DNA of 64,000 bases, taken from positions 43,304,825 to 43,368,824 of the forward strand of contig OY856187.1 in assembly GCA_963693315.1 (NCBI GenBank), given 5' to 3'. This document shows positions 11,127 through 21,315 of the stretch, one piece after another. Within the stretch, counting starts at the first letter, position 1. The number at the start of each line of letters is the position of its first letter. The notes under the pieces were generated by a model. It had not been told where the DNA came from, searched no databases, and worked only from the letters and a program-made list of their open reading frames with translations. Origin of the DNA: Diogma glabrata. Its lineage: Eukaryota > Arthropoda > Insecta > Diptera > Cylindrotomidae. A program made the translations under genes and the position numbers.

Positions 11127-12942
11127 TTTCAATTAAAATAGAACGTGAGCCATGCGGTATAACTGGAAGAATTTGGCAAAAATCACCGCTCAGTAAAAGA
11201 GTTTTACCTGCAAACAGTTTATTTTTATTTTCTTCGTTTGGAGTCAAATCTCTTAACAAACGATCAATTAATTTTAAAGCATGAATAGAACACATTGAAA
11301 TTTCATCTATAATAATGATTGATGCATTATTAATATATGTGCCATGTACACTGTTTGGAGTTATATTTGGCATTGAATTCTCTAATAATGGAATTGGTAA
11401 TTTGAAAACATTATGCAAAGTTCGCCCCCCAATCAAAAGAGTTGATGCAATACCACTGAAGGCAGTTACAATACACGAAAGATTTAATGAATTAAATTTA
11501 TGAATGATTGCCGTTTGAACAAAAGTTTTGCCACAACCTGCATGAGCTGTCAAGAAAAAAACATTACTTCCAGTATCATGGAATTGAGCTTCACGCAAAA
11601 CAATATCAATCACACTACGTTGCTCATTATTTGCATTTTCATACATTCTATCGAAAACTATAGCTTCTTCTTCAATATCAAAATGACCTACATCGCCAAT
11701 CTGTAAGTTATATTGTGGAATCGGAAGACCAAGATCACCACATGAAGTATTATGTGTAAGAAGAATTTCATTAATTTCAATCAAGGTTAGATTAATTGAC
11801 ACATCTTCATCGTAATTTCGTAAAAAGTCTTCAATCATACTATTTCTAAATTCAATCCATAAAGCTAAAGCATTCGGAGGAACATTCAAACCACAGATAA
11901 ATGCAAATAATTGACGAAACTGTTTTGGTGATTGAATTTCTGAAGCTTCAAGTAAACATTCACGCCATTCATTATCATTTGTTGCAATACCTCGAGCTTC
12001 ACATGCTGCAACAAAAGTAGGGTACTCAACACCTTCATACATACGTAGATCAGAAAAAGATTTTGGACCACGAACATGCAACAGAAGTAAACGCATATGA
12101 AACAATTCTATATCTTTTGGAGTAACCATATATAATCGAGCAACAACTTTATCAGCCCCACGTTGTCTTCTTTTCCACGATTTACTTTGATCATGCCAAA
12201 CATAATGTAATGGTAATTCTGTATACAAAAACTCATTAGCTAAATTATCAATGGAATTCAAATGGAAAAATGCTAACAATTTTGTTCTTGATACATTTGC
12301 GACTGCACCAGCCACATTACCATTCCTGATATAAACATTTTGTCTATTAGGCAAATGACAATCAAGTCGAATAATTGTATGAGATTGAAAATGCATTGGA
12401 AATTCAAATATGCGCCAAGCAGCTTCAGTCGAACCAACATACCGTCCATTCAAAAAATCTTGAATTTCATTTCCCACAATCGCATCATCATTATTCACTG
12501 CATTCTCTCCATTCACTCTCAATTCAACATTGGCAGAATCATACCCTTTATATACATACTTGTAAACATATTTCACACTTTTAACAGTCGTACATATTTC
12601 ATCGTTAATATGACAATTGAATTTTGCAAGAAGATAAGGATTATATGGAACAACATATCTATTATCAAGAGATGCACCACGTACATCAACACTCATACCA
12701 TTATCACGTCGACGATACAAAGGATAACCATTCACAGATTCTTTAGTATTTTCAGAAAAAGGTTTTGGAAAATTCTTACTACATTTACCATCTCTCATAC
12801 AAACAGAATTGGGATTTAGAGCACCACATGGTCCATGCATCATATGACGTTTCACATATTCATGTAATTTAGGAAAAAGAATGGGATCAGGGATTTCAGT
12901 ACATACAAATTTATTAATCATTTCATTTCCATCTATCTTCAT
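11122..12942 (-). pseudogene. Helitron Rep C-terminal part and truncated Pif1-like helicase
   Basis: 606 codons. Helitrons move by rolling-circle replication with a protein joining a HUH Rep nuclease to a Pif1-family helicase. This frame starts after the HUH motif: EIPDP, HMMHGPCG (about 35-40), the two-tyrosine region KYVYKYVYKGYD (about 124-136), then helicase Walker A AHAGCGKTF (about 467-475), Walker B IIIIDEISM (about 543-551) and GDFCQILPV (about 586). It ends in eight residues at the palindrome, where TAG belongs to the Helitron terminus, so helicase motifs IV-VI are missing. It is separated from the HUH part by a frameshift near 12,925-12,945. Non-functional as it stands. Confidence 0.88.
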
Positions 12943-13192
12943 CTGATAAATTTAACAAAATATGGGCATGCGGAAGACCACGTTTTTGAAATTCAATGGT
13001 ATATATAAGTGCTTTGACAGAACCGAAAATCTTCACAACAACATCAGCTTCAGCATTCATTCCATCATTATTACCATTCATTTCATCATTCATAAAATCA
13101 ACATTATTACGCATATTACGCATATAATCTCTTTTATTCCGACGACTCGATGTACCACTCACATCCAAACGTTTACGACGTAGTCTTGGCAT
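12923..13192 (-). pseudogene. Helitron Rep N-terminal part with HUH motif, internally deleted
   Basis: Starting at the Met of MPRLRRKRLDVSG (an open frame continues upstream to 13246), about 89 codons. An Arg/Asn-rich N-terminus is followed directly by VVVKIFGSVKALIYTIEF and QKRGLPHAHILL, the HUH metal-binding motif of Helitron Rep. Full-length proteins have several hundred residues before this point and about 20 more between the KIF and YTIEF segments, so there is a large internal deletion. The frame then stops and the remaining Rep continues in another frame at 12942. Confidence 0.8.
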
Positions 13193-13683
13193 CGAAATAA
13201 ATAAATATATCAATATATCAAAAATATGAAATAACTCAAATATCAAAATATCTCAAAAATCTTTATATCAATAAAAAACAAAATAATCGAAAAATATCGA
13301 AAACCGTCCTTCTTGAAAGATAAAAGACGACTAAAATATAAAATAAATACGACGAATGAAATGAATATAAAATAAATATAAAAATTTTCGTTTTTGTTAT
13401 TCGTTGTTCGGTTCGATAGCTAATATATAAAAAAGAAAAATTTTAAAGCATTGTTTTAAAGGAAAAAGAAAATTGTTTTTGCATGTATGTAAACTTATAA
13501 TGCATATGTATAGAAAAAGTTTTCCGTATATAATAACTTTTTTATTTATGATCCGAAAAATCCCAAAAATCTTTAAAATTTAAGTTACACTAATATCAGT
13601 TAGCAGTGAAAATTTCAAATGAATCAAAATTCGAATAAAAAAGCCTAATGCTCCACAAAGTTTTAATCTAGCGTATTAATATA

Positions 13684-13711
13684 ACAGGTCATTCAATAAG
13701 TCCGTAGGATA
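13684..13711 (+). repeat. mariner terminal inverted repeat, left
   Basis: Inner 25 bp are a perfect inverse of the right end; the outer 3 bases are ACA against CTA. Preceded by TA. Confidence 0.9.
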
Positions 13712-13750
13712 AGTAAGAAAAAAACAACATTTTGACAAAACTCGATTTTT

Positions 13751-14797
13751 TTATTCAACATAGTTGCCTTCGAGGGCGATACAACGAGTATAGCGATTTT
13801 CCAACTTTTCTATACCACTTTTATAGTATGATTTCTCTTTCTCGTCAAAATAGGCCTCAGTTTCAGCGATTACTTCATCATTGGACTTAAATTTCTTTCC
13901 AGCAAGCATTCTCTTGAGATCTGAAAACAGGAAAAAGTCGCTAGGGGCTAAATCTGGAGAATATGGTGGGTGGGTAAGCAATTCAAAGCCCAATTCATTC
14001 AATTTTGCCATCGTTTTCATCGATCTGTGACACGGTGCATTATCTTGGTGAAACAACACTTTTTTCTTTTGCAATTGTGGCCGTTTCTTTGCGATTTCAG
14101 CCTTCAATCGATCCAAAAGTTCACAGTAATAGTCGCTGTTGATGGTGGTTCCTTTTTGGAGATAGTCGATGAATATTATTCCGTTCGTATCCCAAAATAC
14201 AGACGCCATCACCTTACCGGCCGACTGTTGCGTCTTTGCTCGCTTTGGATTCGGTTCGTCGACTGCTGTCCACTCAGCTGACTGTCTTTTGGATTCTGGT
14301 GTGTAATTATGAAGCCATGTCTCATCCATTGTCATATATCTACGATAGAATTCCATTTTATTGCGGTTTAACAGTGCCATAGACTCCTCCGAAGCATCGA
14401 TTCGTTGTTGTTTTTGGTCGACTGTGAGCTCATGCGGCAACCAATTTGCACAGAGCTTTCGCATACCCAAATGTTCATGTAAAATGGTAAAAACACTACC
14501 ATCTGCTACCTTTACAATGTCAGCTATTTCGTGCACCTTCAATTTGCGATCGTTCATAACCAATTTGTGGAGTTTTTTTATGTTTTCTGGAATAACAGCC
14601 TCATTTGGGCGTCCACTGCGCTCTGCATCTTTTGTGCTGGTACGACCACATTTAAATTCAGCAATCCACTTCTCTACCATTTGTCTCTTTGGAGCAGAGT
14701 TTGGATAATGTTTATCAAGCCATTGTTTGGTTTCCACTGTATTTTTTTTTATCAAAAAGCAATGCTTTATTAAAATTCGAAATTCGCTTTTTTCCAT
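13751..14797 (-). CDS. mariner transposase (DD34D), intact
   Basis: 348 codons, the normal mariner length, uninterrupted. Cuts the element out of and into TA sites. The start at MEKSEFRI matches the conserved N-terminus; an in-frame ATG 10 codons upstream (14827) is less likely. N-terminal paired helix-turn-helix region (about 1-110) binds the inverted repeats. The WLPHEL linker precedes the catalytic domain. Catalytic aspartates: D158 in MTMDETW, D252 in HQDNAPCH and D287 in YSPDLAPSDFF, with exactly 34 residues between the second and third. The C-terminus (LEGNYVE) is complete. Nothing in the sequence shows it to be dead, unlike its neighbours, so this is one of the younger insertions. Confidence 0.95.
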   Translation of the reverse strand: MEKSEFRILIKHCFLIKKNTVETKQWLDKHYPNSAPKRQMVEKWIAEFKCGRTSTKDAERSGRPNEAVIPENIKKLHKLVMNDRKLKVHEIADIVKVADGSVFTILHEHLGMRKLCANWLPHELTVDQKQQRIDASEESMALLNRNKMEFYRRYMTMDETWLHNYTPESKRQSAEWTAVDEPNPKRAKTQQSAGKVMASVFWDTNGIIFIDYLQKGTTINSDYYCELLDRLKAEIAKKRPQLQKKKVLFHQDNAPCHRSMKTMAKLNELGFELLTHPPYSPDLAPSDFFLFSDLKRMLAGKKFKSNDEVIAETEAYFDEKEKSYYKSGIEKLENRYTRCIALEGNYVE

Positions 14798-14949
14798 TTT
14801 TTTTTTCAAAAACAAAAGTTGCTTCACACAAAATGCTATAACTCACGAATCAATAGTCAGATTGCTGTCAAATTTATACACGTATCGTTTGAAGGTTAGT
14901 ACTAAATAAAAACCATATGGAAAAAATTCTAGTAACGCCATCTATGTGT

Positions 14950-14977
14950 CATCCTACGGACTTATTGAATGACCTAG
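14950..14977 (-). repeat. mariner terminal inverted repeat, right
   Basis: Reads ATCCTACGGACTTATTGAAT then GACCTAG, followed by the TA target duplication. Inverse of the left end over 25 bp. Confidence 0.9.
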
Positions 14978-15336
14978 TATAAGAAGATAAAACAATTTAC
15001 CGCCAACAATAACAAAACAAAAGAAAACAGTAGATATATATGGTGTTAACATAATTGTAATTTTAAACAAAGTTTTTAATCAGTAATTTAATTTTTGTGT
15101 GATTTTAATTTTTGTGATTTTAATTTATCTGTGTAGTTTTTTGTAAAAAATTTTAAAAATTGATTCTTGTTAACTTATTTTACAATATGATTTTAATTTT
15201 ATTAACTCAATTTAATGTGTTTTGTGTATATAAAGTATATAGTAGTTAGTATAATCATATTATTACAATCATCCCAAAAATAGAATTCATGTAAGCAATT
15301 TTTTATTTCAAAAATCTTAAAATTACTCATAAAGGT

Positions 15337-15508
15337 TTTATATTTACTTTGTAGATTTCTAAAATATTTATTAAAACCTGATGATGCCAACAAAAAATTG
15401 GCGAAATATAGTTGCCTAAAGAAACAAAAAATGTTTTTTAAATAACTCACATACAAGAAAATTGACCATAAATCTGATGCCCAAGTCTGGGACGAAAACC
15501 AATAAATT
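15337..15508 (-). repeat. PLE terminal inverted arm, right, with hammerhead-like core
   Basis: Inverse copy of 7893-8063. On the plus strand it holds CTGATGA (15378-15384), a 5-bp stem GCCAA/TTGGC with loop CAAAAAA, then GAAA (15403-15406). That is the order of the hammerhead core that PLEs often carry in their terminal repeats. One unpaired base follows CTGATGA, and stems I and III are not clear, so activity is doubtful. Confidence 0.75.
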
Positions 15509-15559
15509 ATAATATTTAGAACAAAGGTCGATAAGGCTTAAAGTCTTAAAAACAAAAAT

Positions 15560-16335
15560 ATAAATAAAAATCTTTCTTTTGACACACTTGACAACACTTT
15601 TTTGACAAACTTATAATGCCATAATTCTCTATAATAATAATAAAATTCATTTTAAACAAACAATTAATTTTATTTTTTTTCCAAAAAATTAGGTAAAAAA
15701 ATAAATAAAAATCTTTCTTTTGACACACTTGACAACATTTTTTTGTCAAACTTATAATGCCATAAATCTCAATAATAATAATAAAATAAAATTTCATTTC
15801 AAACACAAACATTTTATTTTTTTCCAAAAATTGTGAAAAAAAATAAATAAAAATCTTTCTTTTGACACACTTGACAACCTTTTTTTGACAAACTCATAAA
15901 GCAATAATCTAGATTTTGGTCTCACATACCAATCCCGACCATAAAGATTTCTCCAAATTCAATGTTCCTACTCGAAATCACTTAAAATGAACGTTTTTTA
16001 AGCCAAAAATATGAAAATTTGCTATTTTTGACACACATAATGATTTTTTCGACACACTTCCGGTACAGTTATCGAACACAGCGTCCTTACGGACCTGTCC
16101 CTTGAGTATACCTATTTATAGAAAAAAAAATTTTTGAAATCCCTCCAGTGGTTTTCCCTGCAGCGTAGGTAATGACGACCAGCCGGACGGCCGGCCGACA
16201 GACAGATATATATTTTTTTTTTTTGCTGTTTTAGAATCAGTAGGTCCTAAAACGTCGAGAAATGCCAAAAAAAGTGGGGGTAAGAATTTCACTTTGAGCT
16301 CATGAATGTAATACTTAGGTCTTTCAGACTTAAAG
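15560..16335 (+). repeat. foldback arm A, inner part
   Basis: Continuation of arm A after the PLE: three more tandem TTGACACACTTGACAAC units, then the 470-bp inner segment with the CCGGCCGG-like patch (about 16,180-16,200) and the CTTAGGTCTTTCAGAC end. Matches 22,430-22,916 and, inverted, 16,385-16,860. Confidence 0.8.
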
Positions 16336-16384
16336 ACTTTTTCAGACCACAATTATACAGTGATGAACCTCAATTTATATTACT

Positions 16385-18014
16385 TCGGTCTGAAAGACCT
16401 AAGTATTACATTCATAAGCTCTGAAATTCTTACCCCCAGTTTTTTTGGCATTTCTTGCGTATTAGGACCTACTGATTCTAAAAAAGCAACAAAAAAATGC
16501 ATGTCTGTCTGTCTGTCGGCCGGCCGCCCGCCGCCGTCATTACCTACGCTGCAGGGAAAACCGCTGGAGGGATTTCAAAAGCTTTTTTTTCTAAAAATAG
16601 GTATACTCAAGGGACAGGTTCGAAAGGACGCTGTGTTCGATAACTGTACCGGAAGTGTGTCAAAAAAATCATTATGTGTTTCAAAAATAGCAAATTTTCA
16701 TATTTTTGGCTTAAAAAACCTTCATTTTAAGTGATTACGAGTAGGAACATTGAATTTGGAGAAATATTGATGATAGGGATTGGTATGTGAGATCAAAAAC
16801 TAGATTATTGCATTATAAGTTTGTCAAAAAAATGTTGTCAAGTTTGTCAAAAGAAAGATTTTTATTTATTATTTTACCTAATTTTTTGGAAAAAAATAAA
16901 ATTGTTTGTTTGAAATGAAATTTTATTATTATTATTTAGAATTATGGCATTATAAGTTTGTCAAAAAAATGTTGTCAAGTGTGTCAAAAGAAAGATTTTT
17001 ATTTAGTTTTTTCCCCAATTTTTTGGAAAAAATAAAATTGTTTCTTTGAAATGAAATTTAATTATTATTATTGAGAATTATGGCATTATAAGTTTGGCAA
17101 AAAATGTTGTCAAGTGGGTCAAAAGAAAGGTTTTTATTTATTTTTTACCCAATTTTTTTAGAAAAAAATAAAATTAACAGTTTGTATGACATGATATTTT
17201 ATTATTATTATAGAGAATTATGGCATTATAAGTTTGTCAAAAAAATAATGTCAAGTGTGTCAAAAAATGATTTCATTTATTTTTTTAGTCAATTTTTTGG
17301 AAAAAAAATGTAGCTGTTTTTATGACGTAAATGTAATTTAAAATGAAATTGGACATGGAAATTTTTGAATTTGTTATAGTTTTTGAAATATTTTTGGAAT
17401 TTTGAAAAAGTTTGTATTTTTGATTTGATAATAATTTTTGCAATATATTTAGAATTTCGGCAAAAGTTTTAATTTTTGATTTTGTAAGAATTTTTGAAAT
17501 ATTTTTAGAATTTTGAAAAATTTTTAATTTTTGATATTATTATAATATTTGGAATTTTGAAAAAATTTTCAATTTTTGATTTTGTAATAATTTTTGCAAT
17601 ATTTTTAGAATTTTGGAAAAAGTTTGAATTTTTAAGAAATTTTGGAATATTATCGGATTATAGAAAAAGTTTAAATATTTGATTTTATTCTAATTTTTGG
17701 AATATTTTTGGAATTTTGAAAAAGTTTGATTTTATTTAATTTAACAATATTTTTGGAATTTTGATTATAATTTCCCGCCAACGTATTGATGCTTCGTGTT
17801 TGTTTTGTAATAAATTTTTAAACAGAGATAAAAAATACTTGTACTTTAACAAAGTGTTATGTTTGATATACATCGCTGATTTGATTAAATATATACATAT
17901 TATATATACATCGCTGTTTGATATAAAAGTTTTTAGCCGAAAACTATATCAAAATCCTTAACCTAGACTGAAGTCTTGATATCTTAGAGCTGTGAGATTT
18001 CAGCCCCTCCATAT
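16385..18014 (-). repeat. foldback arm B
   Basis: Uninterrupted inverted copy of arm A, about 1.6 kb. Order on the plus strand: inner segment (to about 16,800), tandem units (about 16,800-17,310), degenerate AATATTTTTGGAATTTTG repeats (about 17,340-17,770), outer unique end to 18014. Small open frames across it are by-products of the repeat. Confidence 0.85.
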
Positions 18015-18416
18015 TTTCCTCATATATAGAGGATATATAATTTATAGTATAAGTATGTCTGCCATAGGCTGGGAAGTATTTATTCAATAATAAATTATTA
18101 AAGATAGACTCTTGATAAATCTAGATAAAGAAAGGGATCAAAATATGAGACAATATACATATTGAGGTTCATTACTTGAAATTTTGAATTCTGTTTCAAA
18201 AATTTTGGGTGAAGTTAAGAGTGACATTAAGTCGCCGTACATCACGACCTCTATACAAAAAAATTAAATTTTATTAGTTGTATTAATTAATTTTGTCATT
18301 TTTATATTAATGAGCTATTATTTTGAAAACTTACATCGAAAAACAATTGACTATTTTTAAAAAATCTGAAATTTTGATATATTGTTTGTATTGAAAAGAA
18401 GTGAATAAGAAAAAAA
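18015..18416. other. unassigned sequence between two repeat elements
   Basis: AT-rich, no structure or coding feature recognised. Confidence 0.4.
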
Positions 18417-18449
18417 AGTCAGACAAGTGCGAATAAAATTCGTTCGTCA

Positions 18450-19362
18450 AGGGTTCCGTGATTGTAATGTTTCTTAATTTTGGTGTTCTTTCAAATGACA
18501 CCCCCTCACGCGAGCCAAAAAACCTTTTTTTCACCCTTCCCCACTTCCCCTAAACACATAGAAATAACATCACTTGAAGCTTCGCTATATTTTTCGTTAA
18601 GGGTTTATCAAATTTCCTATCTCTGTGAATTTTTTCAAATTTTTCGGTCAATCAACGAAGAAACGTATAGGGGGGGACCACCTTTTTGTTGCACTGTTTT
18701 GAGAATAATTCAAAAACAGTGCATCGCAAAATTCTAAAAAAATTGTAATGTTTCTTAGTTTTAGTGCTCTTTCAAATGATACCCCACTCATGCGAGCCAA
18801 AGAACCTTTTTTTCACCCTTCCCCACTCCCATCCCCTAAACACATAGAAATAAAATCACTTGAAGCTTCGCTATATTTTTCGTTAAGGGTTTATCAAATT
18901 TCCTATCTCCATGAATTTTTTCAAATTTTTCTGTCAATCAACGATGAAACTTATAAGGGGGGCCAACTTTTTGTTGCACTTTTTTGAGAATAATTCAAAA
19001 ACGGTGCATCGCAAAATTCTAAAAAAATTGTAATGTTTCTTAGTTTTAGTGCTCTTTCAAATGATACCCCACTCATGCGAGCCAAAGAACCTTTTTTTCA
19101 CCCTTCCCCACTCCCATCCCCTAAACACATAGAAATAAAATCACTTGAAGCTTCGCTATATTTTTCGTTAAGGGTTTATCAAATTTCCTATCTCCATGAA
19201 TTTTTTCAAATTTTTCTGTCAATCAACGATGAAACTTATAAGGGAGGCCAACTTTTTGTTGCACTTTTTTGAGAATAATTCAAAAACGGTGCATCGCAAA
19301 ATTCTAAAAAAAATTGTAATGTTTCTTAGTTTTGGAGCTCTTTCAAACGACACCCCACTTGA
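18450..19362 (+). repeat. 285-bp tandem array, about 3.2 copies
   Basis: Units begin near TTGTAATGTTTCTTAG and CTCTTTCAAATGATACCCC at about 18,456, 18,742 and 19,027, with a partial fourth from about 19,313. The second and third units are nearly identical over 285 bp, the first is more diverged. Identical 79-codon open frames in units 2 and 3 come from the duplication, not from genes. Confidence 0.9.
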
Positions 19363-19503
19363 CCGGGTTTAAATGGTGTATTTACCCCTTCTCATATCCT
19401 CCCCTTAATATATATAATTATTAGTATATGGTACTTTTATAAGAAATGAATATAAAAAATTATGGTGCAAATTATGAAACTTTTTACAATCCACACAATT
19501 TTC

Positions 19504-19585
19504 GACCGATCTAGTTTCGAACCAATAAGAAAATTTTAAACTTTAAAAAAGTTTATCGTTCTCATCAGGGCTAGCCGACTAGATA
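19504..19585 (-). ncRNA. hammerhead ribozyme-like motif, first arm
   Basis: On the minus strand: CTGATGA (19562-19568), then GAACGATAA pairing with TTATTGGTTC (one bulged G) as stem II, then GAAA (19515-19518), followed by a short CTAGATC and GG that can pair with CC before CTGATGA. This is type I hammerhead order. Stem III is weak and stem I short, as in many PLE ribozymes. Confidence 0.5.
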
Positions 19586-19961
19586 AACTACCAAAAATGT
19601 CAACGCTAAATATAAACCGAAAATTAGGTTACAACTGTAGCAAAGTATAAAAAACAAAAAATTTACATAAACATATATTTAATAGATTCAGGGTTAGTCA
19701 ATTAGTTTCTCTAGTGATCACTGTTTTGTTATACTCTAGACATACTAGTATTGAATAACAAACTCGTATCGGCGAGAAGAAGATGAAGAAGACTACCAAA
19801 ATATGTCAACGCTAAATATAAACCAAAAAATTAGGTTACAACTGCATTGAAATATAAAAAACAAAATATTTATGTTTATGTAAATTTTTTGTTTTTTATA
19901 CTTCGCTACAGTTGTAACCTACTTTTTGGTTTATATTTAGCTTTGACATTTTTTGGTAGTT

Positions 19962-20045
19962 TATCTAGTCGGCTAGCCCTGATGAGAATGATAAACTTTT
20001 TTAAAGTATAAAATTTTCTTATTGGTTCGAAATTAGATCGGTCGA
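19962..20045 (+). ncRNA. hammerhead ribozyme-like motif, second arm
   Basis: Same motif on the plus strand: CTGATGA at 19979-19985, stem II GAATGATAA/TTATTGGTTC with one bulged G, GAAA at 20029-20032, then TTAGATCGG. The base pair next to the core (G-C) is canonical. Changes between the two arms (C/T in stem II, C/T after GAAA) mostly keep pairing or lie in the weak stem III. Confidence 0.5.
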
Positions 20046-20585
20046 AAATTGTGTGGATTGCAAAAAATTTCATAATTTGCAACATAATTTTTTAAGATTC
20101 AGTTCTTATATTATTCTTGATGGGAGACTTTCCATTGGAGTGATGTTATATCACAAATAATTTACTGAATTAATTATTTGGTACTTAACTATATTTTTCT
20201 TTAAAAACTACTAATTTTTCTATCACTCAAAATACTTTTTAAAATTTTCGATTACTTAGGCTTGGAGCTAATCAACGAAAGAAAACATACAGAAAACGCC
20301 ATTATTTAGAATTACACAAAAAATGGTGGGGTGTAAAATTCCAAAATAAATTTTTTAGAAATACTGAAGTAAAGCCCTTTCATATGATACCCTACTTGAC
20401 TCGATATAAGAATGTATTTTCTCAAAGGCCTCACATCGTAGCCCTGTGAACCAAACGAAAACCATTTTATTTATTTTTACACTCCTCATTTTAGTTTTAT
20501 ACGCACGCCAAACTTCAGGTTCAGTGGATTTATAGTAATCGAGTTAATCGAAATAATGTGAAAAACACGTTTTATACCGCATATA

Positions 20586-20804
20586 CAGCGACATAGCAAA
20601 TTAGTAGATAGTATATTATAATTTGCATCTTGGCATATTTAATATGAGTTTAAAACGTAGATTGTAGATTGTAATTTGAATCGTAAGTTTTTGAATCGTT
20701 TGTAATTGTAGTAAGCATAGATATCAAATTAGTTGCAAGATTTTGAAATAAAAAGTGTTTACAGCACAGATTCAAATTACATCTACTTATTTGCTATGTC
20801 GCTG
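20586..20804. mobile_element. MITE with TA target duplication
   Basis: 219 bp starting CAGCGACATAGCAAATTAGT and ending with the inverse (one mismatch over about 24 bp), flanked by TA on both sides. The size, TA target and CAG start fit a Tc1/mariner-type non-autonomous element. Not related in sequence to the mariner at 13.7 kb. Confidence 0.75.
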
Positions 20805-21315
20805 TAAATGCAGTATTACTCTCACCAATAGTGTTCCGTATAAAAAACGGAACCCTAAAAAAGTGATTTCTAGATTTTTGTTTGAGTACTCTGAATCGGT
20901 GTGATTTTTTGAGACTTTTTCATGATGTTTTGGTAATGGTGTCAATGTTTTGCTAATCCCACAAATTTCATGCGATTGACGTTTATTTTTGCAAGTAAAA
21001 TGGAAAATAGTTGAATAATCGAAATGTGCAAGTTGGAAATTAATAATGTTTCTTTTTTCCACTAGGCGGCGCGTTAAATCTTGGTTTACTTCAGAGCTCA
21101 TATCTCAAATCGTCCTTTTTTTTTGTTTTTCACAAATTTTAAAATAAACACGGCTATTCACGGTTTCGGTTATTCACCTCCAATAATAATTTTTTTTCAC
21201 CTTTACTATATTCGTACAACAGAATTTATGTTTGTTGGGATTACAGATGAACATTTTCCAGCTAAATATTTTTTGAAATTTGTTGCTTTATTTTTATTTG
21301 AATTTAACATTGAAA

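Larger units (their letters stand above)
13684..14977 (-). mobile_element. mariner element, structurally complete
   Basis: 1,294 bp between TA dinucleotides (13682-13683 and 14978-14979), the expected mariner target duplication. The ends share a perfect 25-bp inverted repeat (AGGTCATTCAATAAGTCCGT at the left inner side, its inverse at the right), with the outermost three bases differing slightly. The size, TA target and DD34D transposase all agree with a full-length mariner. It sits inside the PLE, in or beside the Helitron 5' region. Confidence 0.93.
7893..15559 (+). mobile_element. Penelope-like element interrupted by Helitron and mariner
   Basis: The PLE interrupts one unit of the foldback arm. 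ATAAATAAAAAT is present on both sides (7881-7892 and 15560-15571), and joining the flanks rebuilds the intact unit, so these are a 12-bp target duplication. The element has inverted arms (7893-8063 and 15337-15508), a direct repeat starting CAAAGGTCGATAAGGC (8074-8112 and 15522-15560), and a reverse transcriptase plus GIY-YIG endonuclease gene (8158-10622). The mix of inverted and direct terminal copies is typical of PLEs. Its 3' region is split by a Helitron and a mariner, roughly 10,708-15,000. Confidence 0.85.
6761..18014. mobile_element. foldback-type element with nested PLE, Helitron and mariner
   Basis: Both ends carry the same sequence in opposite orientation: ATATGGAGGGGCTGAAATC at the left, and its inverse GATTTCAGCCCCTCCATAT at the right. 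Each arm, read inward, has about 130 bp of unique sequence, about 500 bp of degenerate CAAAATTCCAAAAATATT-type repeats, several units of about 140-150 bp starting TTTGACACACTTGACAAC, and about 470 bp ending in CTTAGGTCTTTCAGAC. The arms meet around 16,335-16,385. The left arm is split by the PLE at 7892/15560. This is the architecture of Foldback (Galileo-like) elements, whose long terminal repeats contain tandem arrays. No transposase of its own is visible, and I see no clear target duplication. Confidence 0.75.
19440..20090. repeat. PLE-like inverted arms, about 240 bp each
   Basis: 19,440-19,685 recurs inverted at about 19,862-20,090 with high identity. A third partial copy, same orientation as the first, lies at about 19,785-19,870. 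Shared words include CAGGGCTAGCCGACTAGATA and ACAATCCACACAATTTTCGA. Each arm contains a hammerhead-like core (listed separately), so I read this as solo terminal repeats of a second PLE family whose coding part has gone. Confidence 0.7.
18417..20863. mobile_element. composite repeat bounded by GGGTTCCGT and ACGGAACCC
   Basis: The left boundary reads AGTCAGACAAGTGCGAA and soon GGGTTCCGT; the right boundary has the small hairpin GTTCCGT/ACGGAAC followed by CCCTAAAA. Sequences of this kind mark the ends of a repeat common in insect genomes. The body holds a 285-bp tandem array, a PLE-like inverted repeat and a MITE, so it is probably a nest of elements. No coding capacity. The outer limits are judged by eye. 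Confidence 0.5.

Noticed and set aside
12340..12819. 159-codon plus-strand frame
   Set aside because: Antisense shadow of the Helitron gene; Ile/His/Thr-rich without motifs.
13970..14773. Several plus-strand frames of 80-115 codons
   Set aside because: Antisense shadows of the intact mariner transposase.
16116..16734. Frames of 78 and 124 codons with similar protein segments
   Set aside because: Mirror-image by-products of the foldback arms; the same peptide recurs at 22690-22932 for the same reason.
18748..19272. Two identical 79-codon frames
   Set aside because: Products of the 285-bp tandem repeat, not a gene pair.
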